Source: Volutella citrinella (taxonomy: Eukaryota > Ascomycota > Sordariomycetes > Hypocreales > Nectriaceae). Taken from it: a stretch of DNA of 64,000 bases. Numbering within the stretch: the first letter of the stretch is position 1; the number at the start of each line of letters is the position of its first letter. Both the position numbers and the translations under genes were made by a program. Below the pieces are notes generated by a model. That model was not told where the DNA came from, ran no database searches, and was given only the letters and a program-made list of their open reading frames with translations. Below are positions 43,900 through 54,805 of the stretch, piece after piece. The stretch spans positions 4,340,001 to 4,404,000 of the forward strand of contig JAWZSP010000002.1 of assembly GCA_034401135.1 (NCBI GenBank). The letters run 5' to 3'.

Positions 43900-44265
43900 A
43901 ACCGCTGTAGCAAAGATGAGTAATTTGAACCGGGCATTAAATATACTGGCCGGTGTCGTCATTGCGGGGATAAGTCTCCTCCACTAAGCTCTAACACGCC
44001 TAGCGGGTACCGGTCCGCGACCGGTCCGGCAGGCTATAAGACGGCTCTTGCGAGAATGCGTGGGCCCTGGCCCGTCCGAATGCGACCGAATGGACAATGG
44101 GTGGGCGTAGGGTAGGTTATGATTATCATGTCAACATCCCCCCGACCCCCGGCCTGCTGGATTATTCATATTCAGCACCATACGAAAGTATCGTGACTGC
44201 GGTCTAGTCGTCCAATTACACTCAGCACTACTACTCCTGTCCACATTGATTGATAAGCCGTTCCA
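43900..44265. promoter_or_regulatory. Promoter of the CTF1/FarA-type regulator with paired CGGTCCG sites
   Basis: Two CGGTCCG words at 44011-44017 and 44022-44028 lie 11 bases apart, one helical turn. The same 7-mer is found in the promoters of the carboxylase-cluster genes. The rest is ordinary intergenic sequence. Confidence 0.4.
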
Positions 44266-46403
44266 ATGCTCTCCGCCATGGCCACCCCACCGCGTGAGAG
44301 CAAAGAAGCCATCTTGGGCCTCAAGGTGTCGCAGAATCCCATCAAAATACGTCAAAAAACCCAAACACGGAAACCGGCCGGATCGAGAACGAAGTCCAAG
44401 AGAGCCTCTCGAGCCTGTGTTGTTTGTCGGTCGCGCAAGGTTAGATGCGACATTGCAGAGAGGTCGCCATGCGGTAACTGCGCTTTCGCAGGAAAGAAAT
44501 GTATTGTGCTCTGTCGTAAAAACCAAAGGTGAGTGCCAATCGAGGACAGACACGTCCGCATACAAATGCTACTACAAGATGGGCCAGCTAATTTCTAAAT
44601 GTATTCATGTCCCAGTTCACCCCTTGCTCCGGTTGATTCCGAGCAGTCCACAGAACCCGACCAGTATTGTTTGTCGATTGACGTCCCAACGCCCGTCGCC
44701 TCGCCTCCACCAAGCGACTTCGATGTCTCGTCATCACTCCCCGACCTCCCACTATTCATCAAGCCCCTTCCTTCCACAAAGAGGCAAGATATCGCACACC
44801 TCCAGTCCAAGGGTTGCTTTGATATGCCTCCTATACGATTGAGAAATGCTCTCGTACGAGCGTTTTTTGACTTTGTTCACCCCACGATGCCCATATTGGA
44901 TCTTGATGGCTTCTTGGAAGCGTTCAGCGGGACCAAGAGGCGCCAGGAATGCACGAGTCTGATGTTGTTTCAGGCCATGCTGGCTGCTGGAGCTCCGCAT
45001 GTCAAGAAGGAAATCTTGAACAAGGGAGGCTTCTGGTCCAACCAAGAAGCGCACGACACATTTTTCGAGAGAGCTAGGGTGAGTCGTAATCACCTTTTCG
45101 TTCAAAAGACGAAAAAGATAGGGGAAGCGTGATTGACATGGATGCTTGACAGGCTCTGTACGACTCCAACTGCGAATTCGATCAGTCGACCCTGGCTCAA
45201 ACGGCTCTCCTATTCACCTTGTGGCAGGGAGCTGAAAGGGAGCATAGGAATACACGGTACTGGATCGCGGCTGCCGTCTCACACATGTCAGAGACCAGCG
45301 TTCTGGACAGAGGATTAGGTGCAGGCCCAGCAAACGCCAAGCAACGCCAGCTGCGCCGCATCTGGTGGTCTTGCTACATTCGTGACAGAGTCGTCTCACT
45401 TAGTATGGACTGTATGCCCTGCATGAGCGAGGCAATGGGATGCAGCGTGCCTATCCTATGTGGAGAGGATTTTGAACTGGATTCTTGTCAGGGGCTCGAC
45501 CGGAAGAGCTCTCCATGGCTGCCGACATTTTGCTCCTACGCCTTTGACAACCAAAGACGGCGCGACTTGTCTCGGCTGGCCATTGCGCAGGTTGCGTTGT
45601 GCCATTCATGGAGACACGTCTTCGAGACACGCGACATGCTACGCCAATGCGAGGGAGTTGTAGACTTGATTCCGGTCGATGATGACGGACCAAAGAGGCG
45701 CCATGGATACAAAATGGATGCAGATGCATTCCAAAACTCGGATGTCATCTTTACATCTGCAATTCGGGAGCTACTGGATTGGCAAAGGTCACTGCCGTCG
45801 TGTTTGAGGTACAAGCGCCTAGGGACGGGCAGCTCGAGCCCAGCTGATTCGGTCAGCTTCATGGTCAATTGCGCCGCCATGCACAAGTCGTACAACGTGT
45901 CATTGCAGTGTCTCTACCAGTTCAGGCTGCGATTTCTCCAAGCAGAAGGCGGCGCCATGGAGTCGTCGAGGTGCACGGAGCAAGCCATGTGCAGCATCTA
46001 CGCAGACAATGCATCCGGGATGGCGACTGAAATCGCAGTAAACCTCAAGGAAAACGGCATGACGAACATGCTCTTTTGGGGCGCTGAGGACAATGCCCTG
46101 CCCACGCCTTGCTCCGAGAAGCTTCAATCTGATGATGAGTTTGAAAATCCCCCAGGGCCGCAAGAAGCCAACATTATCCAGGAACAGGCAAAGGAAAATC
46201 ATGGCGTGGATGACATGGAAATGCATCTGACCCCCCCGGACACGGTCAAGTCTTGGACGATTCACGACTGCCCTCCCTTCTTGGAGGGTGATGCGAACAT
46301 GTGTTGGGCTGGGACAACGACGATGGACTGGACGTGGGACAAAGATTTGGCGGCGCTTTTGTTTGAACATGATGTTTTTTCACCTCAAGAGGCGGGAAAG
46401 TAA
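44266..46403 (+). CDS. CTF1/FarA-type Zn(2)Cys(6) transcription factor
   Basis: A three-exon gene: 44266-44528, 44616-45078, 45153-46403 (658 residues); a second ATG at 44278 has better context. The zinc cluster RACVVCRSRKVRCD is followed by SPCGNCAFAGKKCIV, the spelling of the FarA/FarB/CTF1 group that controls fatty acid breakdown and cutinase genes. The next region, FIKPLPSTKRQDIAHLQSKGCF, with PPIRLRNALVRAFFDFVHPTMPILDL, is the conserved start of that family's regulatory domain. RRIWWSCYIRDRVVSLSM follows. Known members bind CCTCGG. Such sites are present in the promoters of the nearby peroxisomal carboxylase cluster, which makes this a candidate controller; this link is inferred. Confidence 0.88.
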
Positions 46404-47749
46404 TGAGTTGATGAAATTAGTAGGTGGCCCGCAGTTCAAATGCCATATCTATCCGCTTTCTGCGTTTTCTCGCCTTGGCACGATCGCTGGTGGCCATCTG
46501 TTTCACATTCCAGCTGCATGTGATGCACCAGCCCTGTGCCATCGGCCCAAGAGTGCCGAAACTTGCATGGCTAGGCTGGCGGGGCTGTTGTTATGGCCCC
46601 GGCCTGTCTCTTGAAACCGCCCACAAGGCCGGAAAGCCCCACTAACGCTTCCATGTTCGGTCCGGCTGTGCGCTGTACTATCCACTAGCCAACTACCTAA
46701 TAAGCGAACACAGGGCTGTGCTGTAGCCAGCTCAGCCACAGCACCACCGATCAACTACTGTAGCCCACTGTATGCCCGCACATATCGCCGACGTATTAGC
46801 CTGGGGGTTCGTGCTCACTGCGCCCCCCAATCCTTCCATCGGGTCTTGCGGCGGACGTCAATCAACCAAGTAACTCCTCACACGACCCCCTGGCGCGGCT
46901 ATGAGATAATGACCCCAAATTTCAAGGTTCAGTCGGTGATTTTCAGTCTGCGCCCCGATCCTTTCATGGGGCTGATGCAGGTCAATCAATTGTTCGGGAA
47001 GGTGCTCACGCGATCGTCTGTTGCGACTGGTTGACACTAATAGCATAGCAAACGTCAAGGCTTAGACGTTGATTTTCCAGTGTTTCAGAAGGAGACGGCC
47101 TATCCGGTATTCAGCTGCCTAAAAGAATCTACCCTGACATTGATACAAGGCATCAGTCGATATGACAGCTACTTGCCGCTCACCCGATGCCCCTTGCTGA
47201 CACGTGCGGCCATGTCCATTATCCTTGATACAAGCACCGCAACTTTCATTTGGTAAACAGGTGGATTCTAATTGTCATAGCACTGCCCGGAGTCAACGGG
47301 TCCGAATATCTATCAGTGGAGTGGTGACTGCGGACCGCCAGGCCTTGTCTGGTGGCCAGAGACGTGCCGAGATTGAAACAATGCCAAACAAACAGGGGGC
47401 TTTGCACCATGACATGACATAGTTGCCACATACGGCAGGTCTGCTATATTCAGAAGGATTGAAACGCATTCATCCTTTGCATCCTTCTACACATACAAGC
47501 AGGCTATTGTCAAACGGGTGCCTGGCGTTGCTTCCAAACAGCATTGGGCAATGACTAGTCAAGAAGTTTGCTAACAGTTATCCACCACCTCAGCTTATAA
47601 AAGGGTCGACATCTCCTACCATCAAGAAGTTTTCCAAACTCAAGCACTTAAGCACTCAATCACTCTAAGCACTCACTGCTAATCTACCACTGCTAATCTA
47701 CGCCTTGTCTTCACTTTCTCTTCACTGTCAACCTCTTGATACCTCAAAC
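46404..47749. other. Long intergenic region upstream of a secreted protein gene
   Basis: Mostly featureless. It holds a single CGGTCCG (46658-46664). Close to the secreted protein gene there is a TATA box (TATAAAAGG at 47596-47604) and an exact tandem 14-mer CACTGCTAATCTAC (47674-47687 and 47688-47701) in the likely 5' untranslated region, preceded by repeated CACTTAAG/CACTCAA words. No gene was recognised in the remainder. Confidence 0.5.
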
Positions 47750-48832
47750 ATGGGTCTCAAGTCTCTTATCCAGCTGGCTTTGCTGGCGCCAGTCATCATG
47801 GCTGTACCGACCACCGATGTAGGAAAGGAGTTGTCTCGCCGAGTCGACCAGCCTGAGAATCCCATCCTCAGTGTCGGAGACGGTGACTGCTTTCGAACCC
47901 AGTTCATCCCAGAGGGCAAGGTCAGCAAACTACTTGAGATATTTGTCTGAATAATCCTAACTGGAAACCCAGAAATCCACCGAATGTAAGCCCAAGCAGG
48001 CGCTTGAGAAGGATGGGTCCTGCAAGGTCAGCATGGACTCTAAGGATAAGGTAAGTGACCAGGACCAGAAATAGGCGTGCTTGACTAATGCAATTCAAGT
48101 GCCAATCGTACTGCGAGCAGTCTCTGAGCTGGACTTATGGCGAAGAGATCCCCTTTGACAACGGCAACTGTCGAAAGGGTGAAATCTGCACCCTCACAGA
48201 TACCATGACTGTCTCAAAGGGAAAGACCTGGGGATTTAATATTGGTATTACCAAGGGCGCCTTTTCCGCAGGCGCATCCATCATGTTCTCTGAGGAGAAG
48301 AGCTACTCCAGTGGCTTCATGCGCGGTAAGCCTGCAGAGCTGAAGAACGACTGTGGTTACTGGACCTTTGTTCCCTATCTCATCACGTAAGTCCCGGTCA
48401 TTTCTCCAGAGACATGCGATCCAGCTCTAATAAGAATCAAGGTCATGCGGTACGACCGGTAAGGCCCAGGTCAAGAGAAAGACTGGCTTCTCTTGGTCTG
48501 AGTGCAAGAACCTCGAAAGCAAGCCCAACCAGTGCGTCACTACATACTTGAAGACGCCCAAGGGAGTAGCTGCTGGCACACCCGTCTTTGTTGCCACTGA
48601 TTGCGCGAGTGGCAAGAGGTTGGCCTTCTGCAAGCAGGATCCTCTGTACTTGAGGAGGGGAATTGCTGCCGATGGCGACGTCCTCCACCGACAGTGGGTT
48701 GCAGCTCACCGTGACGGCAATCTGAAGAAGGAGCTTTTGACCACTCCCGAGTTCTGGTGCAAGAAGACGGGCAAGTGGCTCGATGACCTTACCAAGGAGG
48801 ATATCGACAAGGTCAATGGAAAGGGAAAATAG
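47750..48832 (+). CDS. Secreted protein of unknown function
   Basis: A four-exon gene: 47750-47920, 47973-48050, 48100-48386, 48442-48832 (308 residues). A signal peptide (about residues 1-18, LIQLALLAPVIMA) is followed by a short acidic pro-like stretch with a dibasic SRR site. At least eleven cysteines are scattered through the rest, so it is probably disulphide-bonded. A central Thr/Ser/Gly-rich segment (LTDTMTVSKGKTW, then SAGASIMFSEEKSYSSG) alternates polar and apolar residues, as in long beta hairpins. The strong TATA box and a 5' repeat suggest high expression. I do not recognise the family, and its role cannot be stated. Confidence 0.78.
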
Positions 48833-49471
48833 TGGAACATGGCTACGCGTGGATTAGTCTTTGTGAAGCTGCTCTAAGCAGTTGGCTAGCTACATCTGCC
48901 ACAGTTGGCTCGCGCCGGCTCAGCAGCCCTATGTTTTTTTTACCAACCACATTCTTTAGAAGAAGCTTGTAGATATGCAATAGAGAGTAACAATTGATGC
49001 GTTCGATCTGAATGACTCAACTGCGTCTTCCTTGTTTCAACTGGGCGGGAGTGATGGGCCGCACCGGCCTGAATGCCGGATTGCCCCGCTCCACTGCCTT
49101 GCCCCGACCGGTCCGACAAACTCGGCACGCGAGACTAGTGCCGACATCAGCCATCCGTAATCCGGGGTCGTCGGAATATGGACCTCGGTCCGGGACTTGG
49201 ACGAAATGGATCCCCGGCCGTATTCTCCACCCGTGTAGCCCCGGCGGAGCACTGCCTCAACCTCGGATGCAAGCCATCTAACATCAGTTAGTCTGAGGAA
49301 CAGCCGTGGGAGGCATCCAAACTACGTGCACACGCTCTCAACGATGACAACACGTTGAGTTCACACAGACAAATAGAGCCGCCGCCGCCGCCCTCCGCTC
49401 TCGGCCGTACACACTCTCATCTCTTGCTCCACCTGCTTGACATTGTCCAGTCTCTTGATCAACGCTAAACC
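48833..49471. promoter_or_regulatory. Promoter of the HMG-CoA lyase-hydratase fusion gene
   Basis: CCTCGG (the core recognised by FarA/CTF1 factors) occurs at 49183-49188 and 49261-49266. CGGTCCG occurs at 49109-49115 and 49186-49192. The first part is the 3' region of the secreted protein gene. Confidence 0.45.
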
Positions 49472-51357
49472 ATGGCCCCCCAAACCGTGAGGATCGTCGA
49501 GGTCGGGCCCAGGGACGGTCTGCAGAACATCGCCCAGCACATCCCAACTGAAGCCAAAATCGAGCTCATCAAGCGCCTCCGCGAGACGGGGCTGACAACT
49601 ATTGAACCAACTTCAGTCGTTTCACCCAAGGCGGTGCCGCAACTCGAGGACTGCCGCCATGTTCTCGGAAGCCCGTCCATCCAGGCGCTGCTTGGCGACA
49701 AGACGCTGAGGCTGCCGGTGCTGGCCCCCAACGTTAAAGGCGTCGAGATTGCGCACGGCTTGGGGGCTTCAGAGGTTGCAGTCTTCATCAGCGCCACCGA
49801 GGGCTTCAGCAAGGCCAATATCAACTGCACTGTGGCCCAAGGCCTGGAGAGGGCCAGGGCTGTTGTCCAGGCGGCCAGGTCCCGCAATATGGTCGTCCGC
49901 GGGTATACAGAACCCCCTCGTTCATGGTGGTCAAGTTGCTGACATCTGCTTGTGCATCTAGATACGTCTCCTGCATCTTTGCCGATCCGTACGATGGCGC
50001 GACGAACCCCTCGGCGGTGCTACGCCTCACCAAAGAGCTGCTCGCAGCAGGATGCTATGAAGTCAGTCTGGGCGACACGCTCGGCGTTGGCTCACCATCA
50101 GATGTGGCCAACTTGCTAAAGATTCTGATGAGTGGTGGCGTGCCCGTGGAGCGCATTGCAGGCCACTTCCACGATACATATGGCCAGGCTCTCGCCAACG
50201 TCTGGCAGGCCTACCAGTGCGGTGTCCGAGTCTTTGATGCCAGTGTGGCAGGCCTGGGCGGCTGCCCATTTGCTCCCGGTGCCCGTGGGAATGTAGCCTC
50301 GGAGGACGTCGTTTACATGTTTGGCCGTGCGGGCGTCGAGACGGGCGTCACCCTCGACAAGCTGGTTGAGACCGGGCTCTGGATCTCCAGCATCCTGTCC
50401 CAGCCGACCGGCAGCCGCGCTGGTGCCGCCGTGGCTATCAAGCGTGGCATCAAGATACCAAAAGTTGGCAATTATTCTGTCGACAGGATTCGGGGCGGAG
50501 ATACCACCAAGTTGTTGACCTGGGAGCTGGTCAAGGAAACCCAGGGGCTGCTGGTGCACAAGTCGGGAGCCAACCTCAGAATCACCATGAACCGGCCCAA
50601 AAATGGAAATGCCCTTACAACATCCATGATCGAGGAGCTCATCTCGACATTCTCCCAGGCCTCGGGGGACTCGTCAGTCAACCGGGTGGCCCTGACTGGC
50701 AATGGCAGATTCTTCTGTACTGGCATGGACCTCAGCAGCAACACACGCGTGGGAGCCGGCGGCTCTTCGTCCGATGTGCAGTTCCAGCTACTAAACAACC
50801 TGTTTGAGACGATCGACAATTGCACAAAGACGACCATCTCGTGTCTCAACGGCCCGGCATTTGGGGGTGGTGTTGGCCTCGCATTCTCTTGCGACATTCG
50901 CATCTTCGCACCCAACGCCACCGTCACCCTAAGCGAAGCAAAACTCGGGCTGTGTCCAGCGACGATATCAAAGTACGTTGTCCGGGAGTTTGGTGTGTCT
51001 TTTTCACGCGAAGCGATGCTCACCGTGCGACCCATCTCTCCCGCCGAGTTGAAAGAAAAGGGCATCATCACCGCGATTGCGCAAGATGGTAGCAAGACAG
51101 CTCTGGACGGGCTGCTGGGCTCGACCTTGAGAAACTTGAGCGCCGCGTCGTCCGAAGCCTCCAAGTGGTGCAAGGACTTGGTCAGGGCGGGCTGGTCACA
51201 CGCCGGCGACGAACTGCAAGCGGCCACCATCAAGCAGTGCTTTGACGACATGATGAAGCCGGACGGGCCTGGTTCATATGGCGTCAAGGAGTTCCAGGCT
51301 GGGCGCAAAGTTGACTGGGACGTACCGCGCAATACACAAGAGAAGAGCAAGCTGTAG
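49472..51357 (+). CDS. HMG-CoA lyase / enoyl-CoA hydratase fusion, peroxisomal
   Basis: A two-exon gene: 49472-49902 and 49962-51357 (608 residues). Residues 1 to about 300 are a full HMG-CoA lyase-type TIM barrel: VEVGPRDGLQN at 10-20, GHFHDTYGQALAN, and GLGGCPFAPGARGN with the catalytic Cys at about 245. This splits 3-hydroxy-3-methylglutaryl-CoA into acetyl-CoA and acetoacetate. From about 340 a complete crotonase domain follows, with FFCTGMDLSS (about 395), GPAFGGGVGLAFSCDIR (about 441) and KLGLCPATISKYV. Such domains hydrate enoyl-CoA, for example 3-methylglutaconyl-CoA. The two are normally separate proteins. The C-terminus is KSKL, a canonical peroxisomal signal, and no mitochondrial presequence is visible at the N-terminus. 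It converges on the biotin carboxylase gene. Confidence 0.93.
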
Positions 51358-51677
51358 ATACCAGCAGTTTATGTACCACTACGGCTCCTTTATCAACGTC
51401 TATCTGTCTCTGCACTTGTTGGCGGCAATATGTTGTAACCTTTCTTTCAATGCTTGTCTCATAGTTGCCTTCGGAATCTAACGCAAGAAGCATGTATCTC
51501 AGCAAAAGCTTTAGTCCAGGTGTTGGATGAACTCTTGGATGTTGTTCTTCTAACCTGGCATCGATAATGGTGATTGTATTGGTCTACAACTTTATCGTCT
51601 GGATTGTGCGCATGGTTGATGCATTTTCTTTTCCAACTGTTACAGCAACTGTTACAGCATCGCTATAGTCGACATTT
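51358..51677. terminator. Convergent 3' region, fusion gene and carboxylase alpha gene
   Basis: 320 bases between two stop codons of facing genes. It should hold both polyadenylation regions. No gene was seen. The word CAACTGTTACAG is repeated near 51640. Confidence 0.35.
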
Positions 51678-54138
51678 CTATTCCACAACAAACAACTCGA
51701 CTCCTTCGCTCACCACGTCTCCAATTTTCCAGCTGGTTTGAAACTGGCCAGCCGTCTCTGCCTGAATGTTGACTTCCATCTTCATACTCTCAATCACCAT
51801 GACAATTTCGCCCCTCGCAACCTGTTCTCCCTGTGACTTCAAAATTGACAACACCTTGCAAGGCATGGGTGCCTTGACCGCTTTTTGACGGCTCGCCTGA
51901 GGCCCAGCCGTGGCGTTTCTTCCAGAGAAGAACGACAGCAGGGTGTCGTATCGAAATTCTCTCCACTCGCCCAGTAGCCCAATATGGGACAGGATTCTGA
52001 GGGAACCTTCTGATTTCCTTTCCCGGATAGCTGCAATAGCTTCTGAGGTCGTCATCATAAATGCCTGCATACGTTTGCCCCCAACAACCGCTTCCAAGGA
52101 GACTGGGTTTGTCCACATTCCAGGCCCATCAACACCGTTGCTCTCGACGAGCGACATGTCCACATGTGAAACATGAGCCTTTGGGGAAGATTGAAGCAAG
52201 CTCTCGTCACTAATCAGGCGCCTTATTGCATTGTAGTGACTGGTCACGAGCTTGGCTGGAGATGGCGTAACAATCTCCTCAGCATTTGCCAATTTCGCGA
52301 CGTAGTCTTCTTCGACGCCTTTCAAGACTATGTATACTGGGTCGTCTGGGTTGATCTCGGACCCAGCGGCGACACCGCGCCGAGGAGAAGCTTCAACGAC
52401 GCACAAGTCGGTGTGAGCTACCCTGTCCTGTTCCAGTCCTCTTGACGCAGAGTCCCAGCTGATAAGGGTGCAGTTCTTGCTGAACGGGTCCGAGTATTGG
52501 TTACGGAAGCTGCCCCGTACATTTGCAAAGCGCTGCCTAGGCCCCTGACTTCCGTCCAAGGCGCGACGCAACTCTCGCACGTAGAGGCTTGGTAAGATGG
52601 CCATATGGTCTGGTATCTGGGCTTGATAGGGGTTCTGGAGCAGCGTTTCCATGTTTTGCGGGATGAAGCTTGTCCTGTACGATGGACCTTGAAACTCTGG
52701 GTGTAAAAGGCAACTCTGGAGGAAAAGCTGGTTCGTTTTGATGCCAACGCAGGCCATGTTCCGCATCTGATCAGCCATGATAGCAATGGCTTGAGCCCTG
52801 GTTGGCGCCCACACAATGATCTTGCAAATCATCGAGTCGAAGTGGATGGTGACAGTGGTATTGGTGCGGACGGCGGTTTCGTAACGAACGACGGAGTTGC
52901 GACTCCGACCCGGAGAGGCTGGCTTCCACAGCCGAATGACATCATGACTGGGAAAGAAGTCCCTCTGCGGATCTTCGGCACATAGACGACATTCAATGGC
53001 GTGGCCGGTCTGTGTGAGAGTGGCCAGCTGAGGGAGGTCGTCGAGACGCCCGCCAGCAGCGACGTAGAGCTGAAGCGCGACTAGGTCTACGCCAACGACT
53101 TCCTCGGTAATAGGGTGTTCGACTTGCAGGCGGGTGTTCACCTCGAGGAAGTAATATTCGCCTGTTGACGTGTCGTAGACGAACTCAACAGTGCCTGCTC
53201 CCTCGTAGCCGATCAACTTGGCGATCCGGACAGCAGTTTCGCTAATAGCCTTCCTCTTGTCGTCGTCTATGGCAAGGCATGGCGTCTCCTCGATTACTTT
53301 TTGGTTTCTCCTCTGAATTGAGCAATCACGCTCGAAAAACGAAAGGACTTGGCCGTGGGAATCACCGACAATCTGGATCTCGATGTGCTTGCTCTTGGCA
53401 ATGTACTTCTCCAAGATGCAGTCGTCGGATCCGAATGAGCGCTTGGCTTCAGACTGCGCCCTAGCCAGCTCTGATTTCAACTGCGAGGCCTCGTATACCA
53501 CCCTCATGCCCTTGCCGCCTCCACCTGCGGATGCTTTTAGCATGACAGGGTACCTAATCTGAGCAGCCGCTGCCTCAAGCTCCGAGGCTTCCTGACTGCT
53601 GCCAGCGAACCCAGGGATTAGAGGTACATCCGGGGCCGTTGAGCGCAAGTAAGCCTTGGACGTTCGCTTGTCGCCCAGCGTCGACATGGCTAGACTCGGT
53701 GGCCCAATAAAGATCAGGCCCGCCTCGCGAAGTCGGTCGGCGAACAGGGCGTTTTCGCTAAGGAACCCATATCCGGGGTGGACGGCATCAGCGCCGACTT
53801 TGGTGGCTGTCTGGACAAGGAGGTCGATATTGAGGAAGGGATTCGTTGCATCGGAAGCCACGGATCCTATGCAAATGGACTCATCCGCGTCGAGGACGTG
53901 TTTGGACTGCGACTCTCTAGGCAAGGCTAGTTAGCATCTAGTGAGGCTATTGCATTGTTGGCGGTCCTTACTCGACGGTGTAGACGGCCACGGACGAGAC
54001 GCGGAGCTCTTTGCAAGTGGCAATGATGCGGCAGGCAATCTCGCCGCGATTGGCGATCAAAACTTTGCGGATCCGGGGCAATCCATTGCTATCACAAGGG
54101 GTATCGGCTACAAACAGGCGTCTGTCAGAGGCCGTCAT
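51678..54138 (-). CDS. Acyl-CoA carboxylase alpha subunit (biotin carboxylase + biotin carrier)
   Basis: A two-exon gene: 53972-54138 and 51678-53916 (801 residues). The biotin carboxylase start ([14 protein letters not shown]) lies about 25 residues from the N-terminus. It is followed by the ATP-grasp loop [24 protein letters not shown], and [22 protein letters not shown]. The C-terminal biotinyl domain has [10 protein letters not shown], where Lys takes biotin. The architecture fits 3-methylcrotonyl-CoA carboxylase alpha; geranyl-CoA or propionyl-CoA carboxylase alphas are related. The N-terminus is short and acidic, without a mitochondrial presequence, and the C-terminus (LFVVE) has no peroxisomal signal, so it may ride in with its partner. 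The partner subunit is the next gene upstream on the same strand. Confidence 0.93.
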
Positions 54139-54805
54139 TGTTTATCGTCGGACCAGTTGTTCAGCAAGGGCCTGGAGAAAGCACAAGGGCACGGAGGCTT
54201 GTAGAAACTCGGGCAATAAAAAGCAAGCCAGTTCTTGTCTCTGGGCCTGGAAGAATCGACTAAACAGCGCCTTTCATAGCCGATGCTGGGTGGATCATGC
54301 TAACAATTTGGCTGCCTTTCGGCGGCTCTTGTTGTAGGCTGCGCCATGGGCTGGTACCGGGCTGCTAAAGCCTCGGGACAATGAACGGCGCCCTTAGAAT
54401 ATCGACAAGCCGCTTAGCCAGAAATTGCCGGAGGGGGTAGAGCGGGAGGAAGCCAGGGAGGGGTCCAGTTAGGAACAAAGCCCCGCCCGGTCCGAAAAGT
54501 TGTTCATCGCGGACCGATGGCTCAATGCAACGGTGGGTGGCGCGCTATGGGATGGTGCCAAACCCGATTGGTCCCTGGCTAACTTCTGCCACCAGTGCGT
54601 CAGGCGTATTATTCCTTCTGGCAAGATTGAACCAATGCGTGTCAGTTCGGGCCCTAGCAAAAAAAAGACAGGCACCTCCCATAGAGCAAGAATGAGGCTC
54701 TACGTCGGAGAAACGATGGTAACACGTTGGATTGGCATAGTTGCAAATGATTGATTCATATTTACCGCCCTCATCACCCGTAGACCTAGAATATTGTCTC
54801 TCTCG
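54139..54805. promoter_or_regulatory. Promoter of the carboxylase alpha gene
   Basis: Contains CCTCGG at 54371-54376, CGGTCCG at 54488-54494 and its complement CGGACCG at 54510-54516. The distal part is the 3' region of the carboxyltransferase gene. Confidence 0.45.

Noticed and set aside
49924..51357. Separate shorter gene starting at ATG 49924
   Set aside because: That ATG is inside the intron 49903-49961; starting there would lose the N-terminal VEVGPRDG part of the lyase domain.
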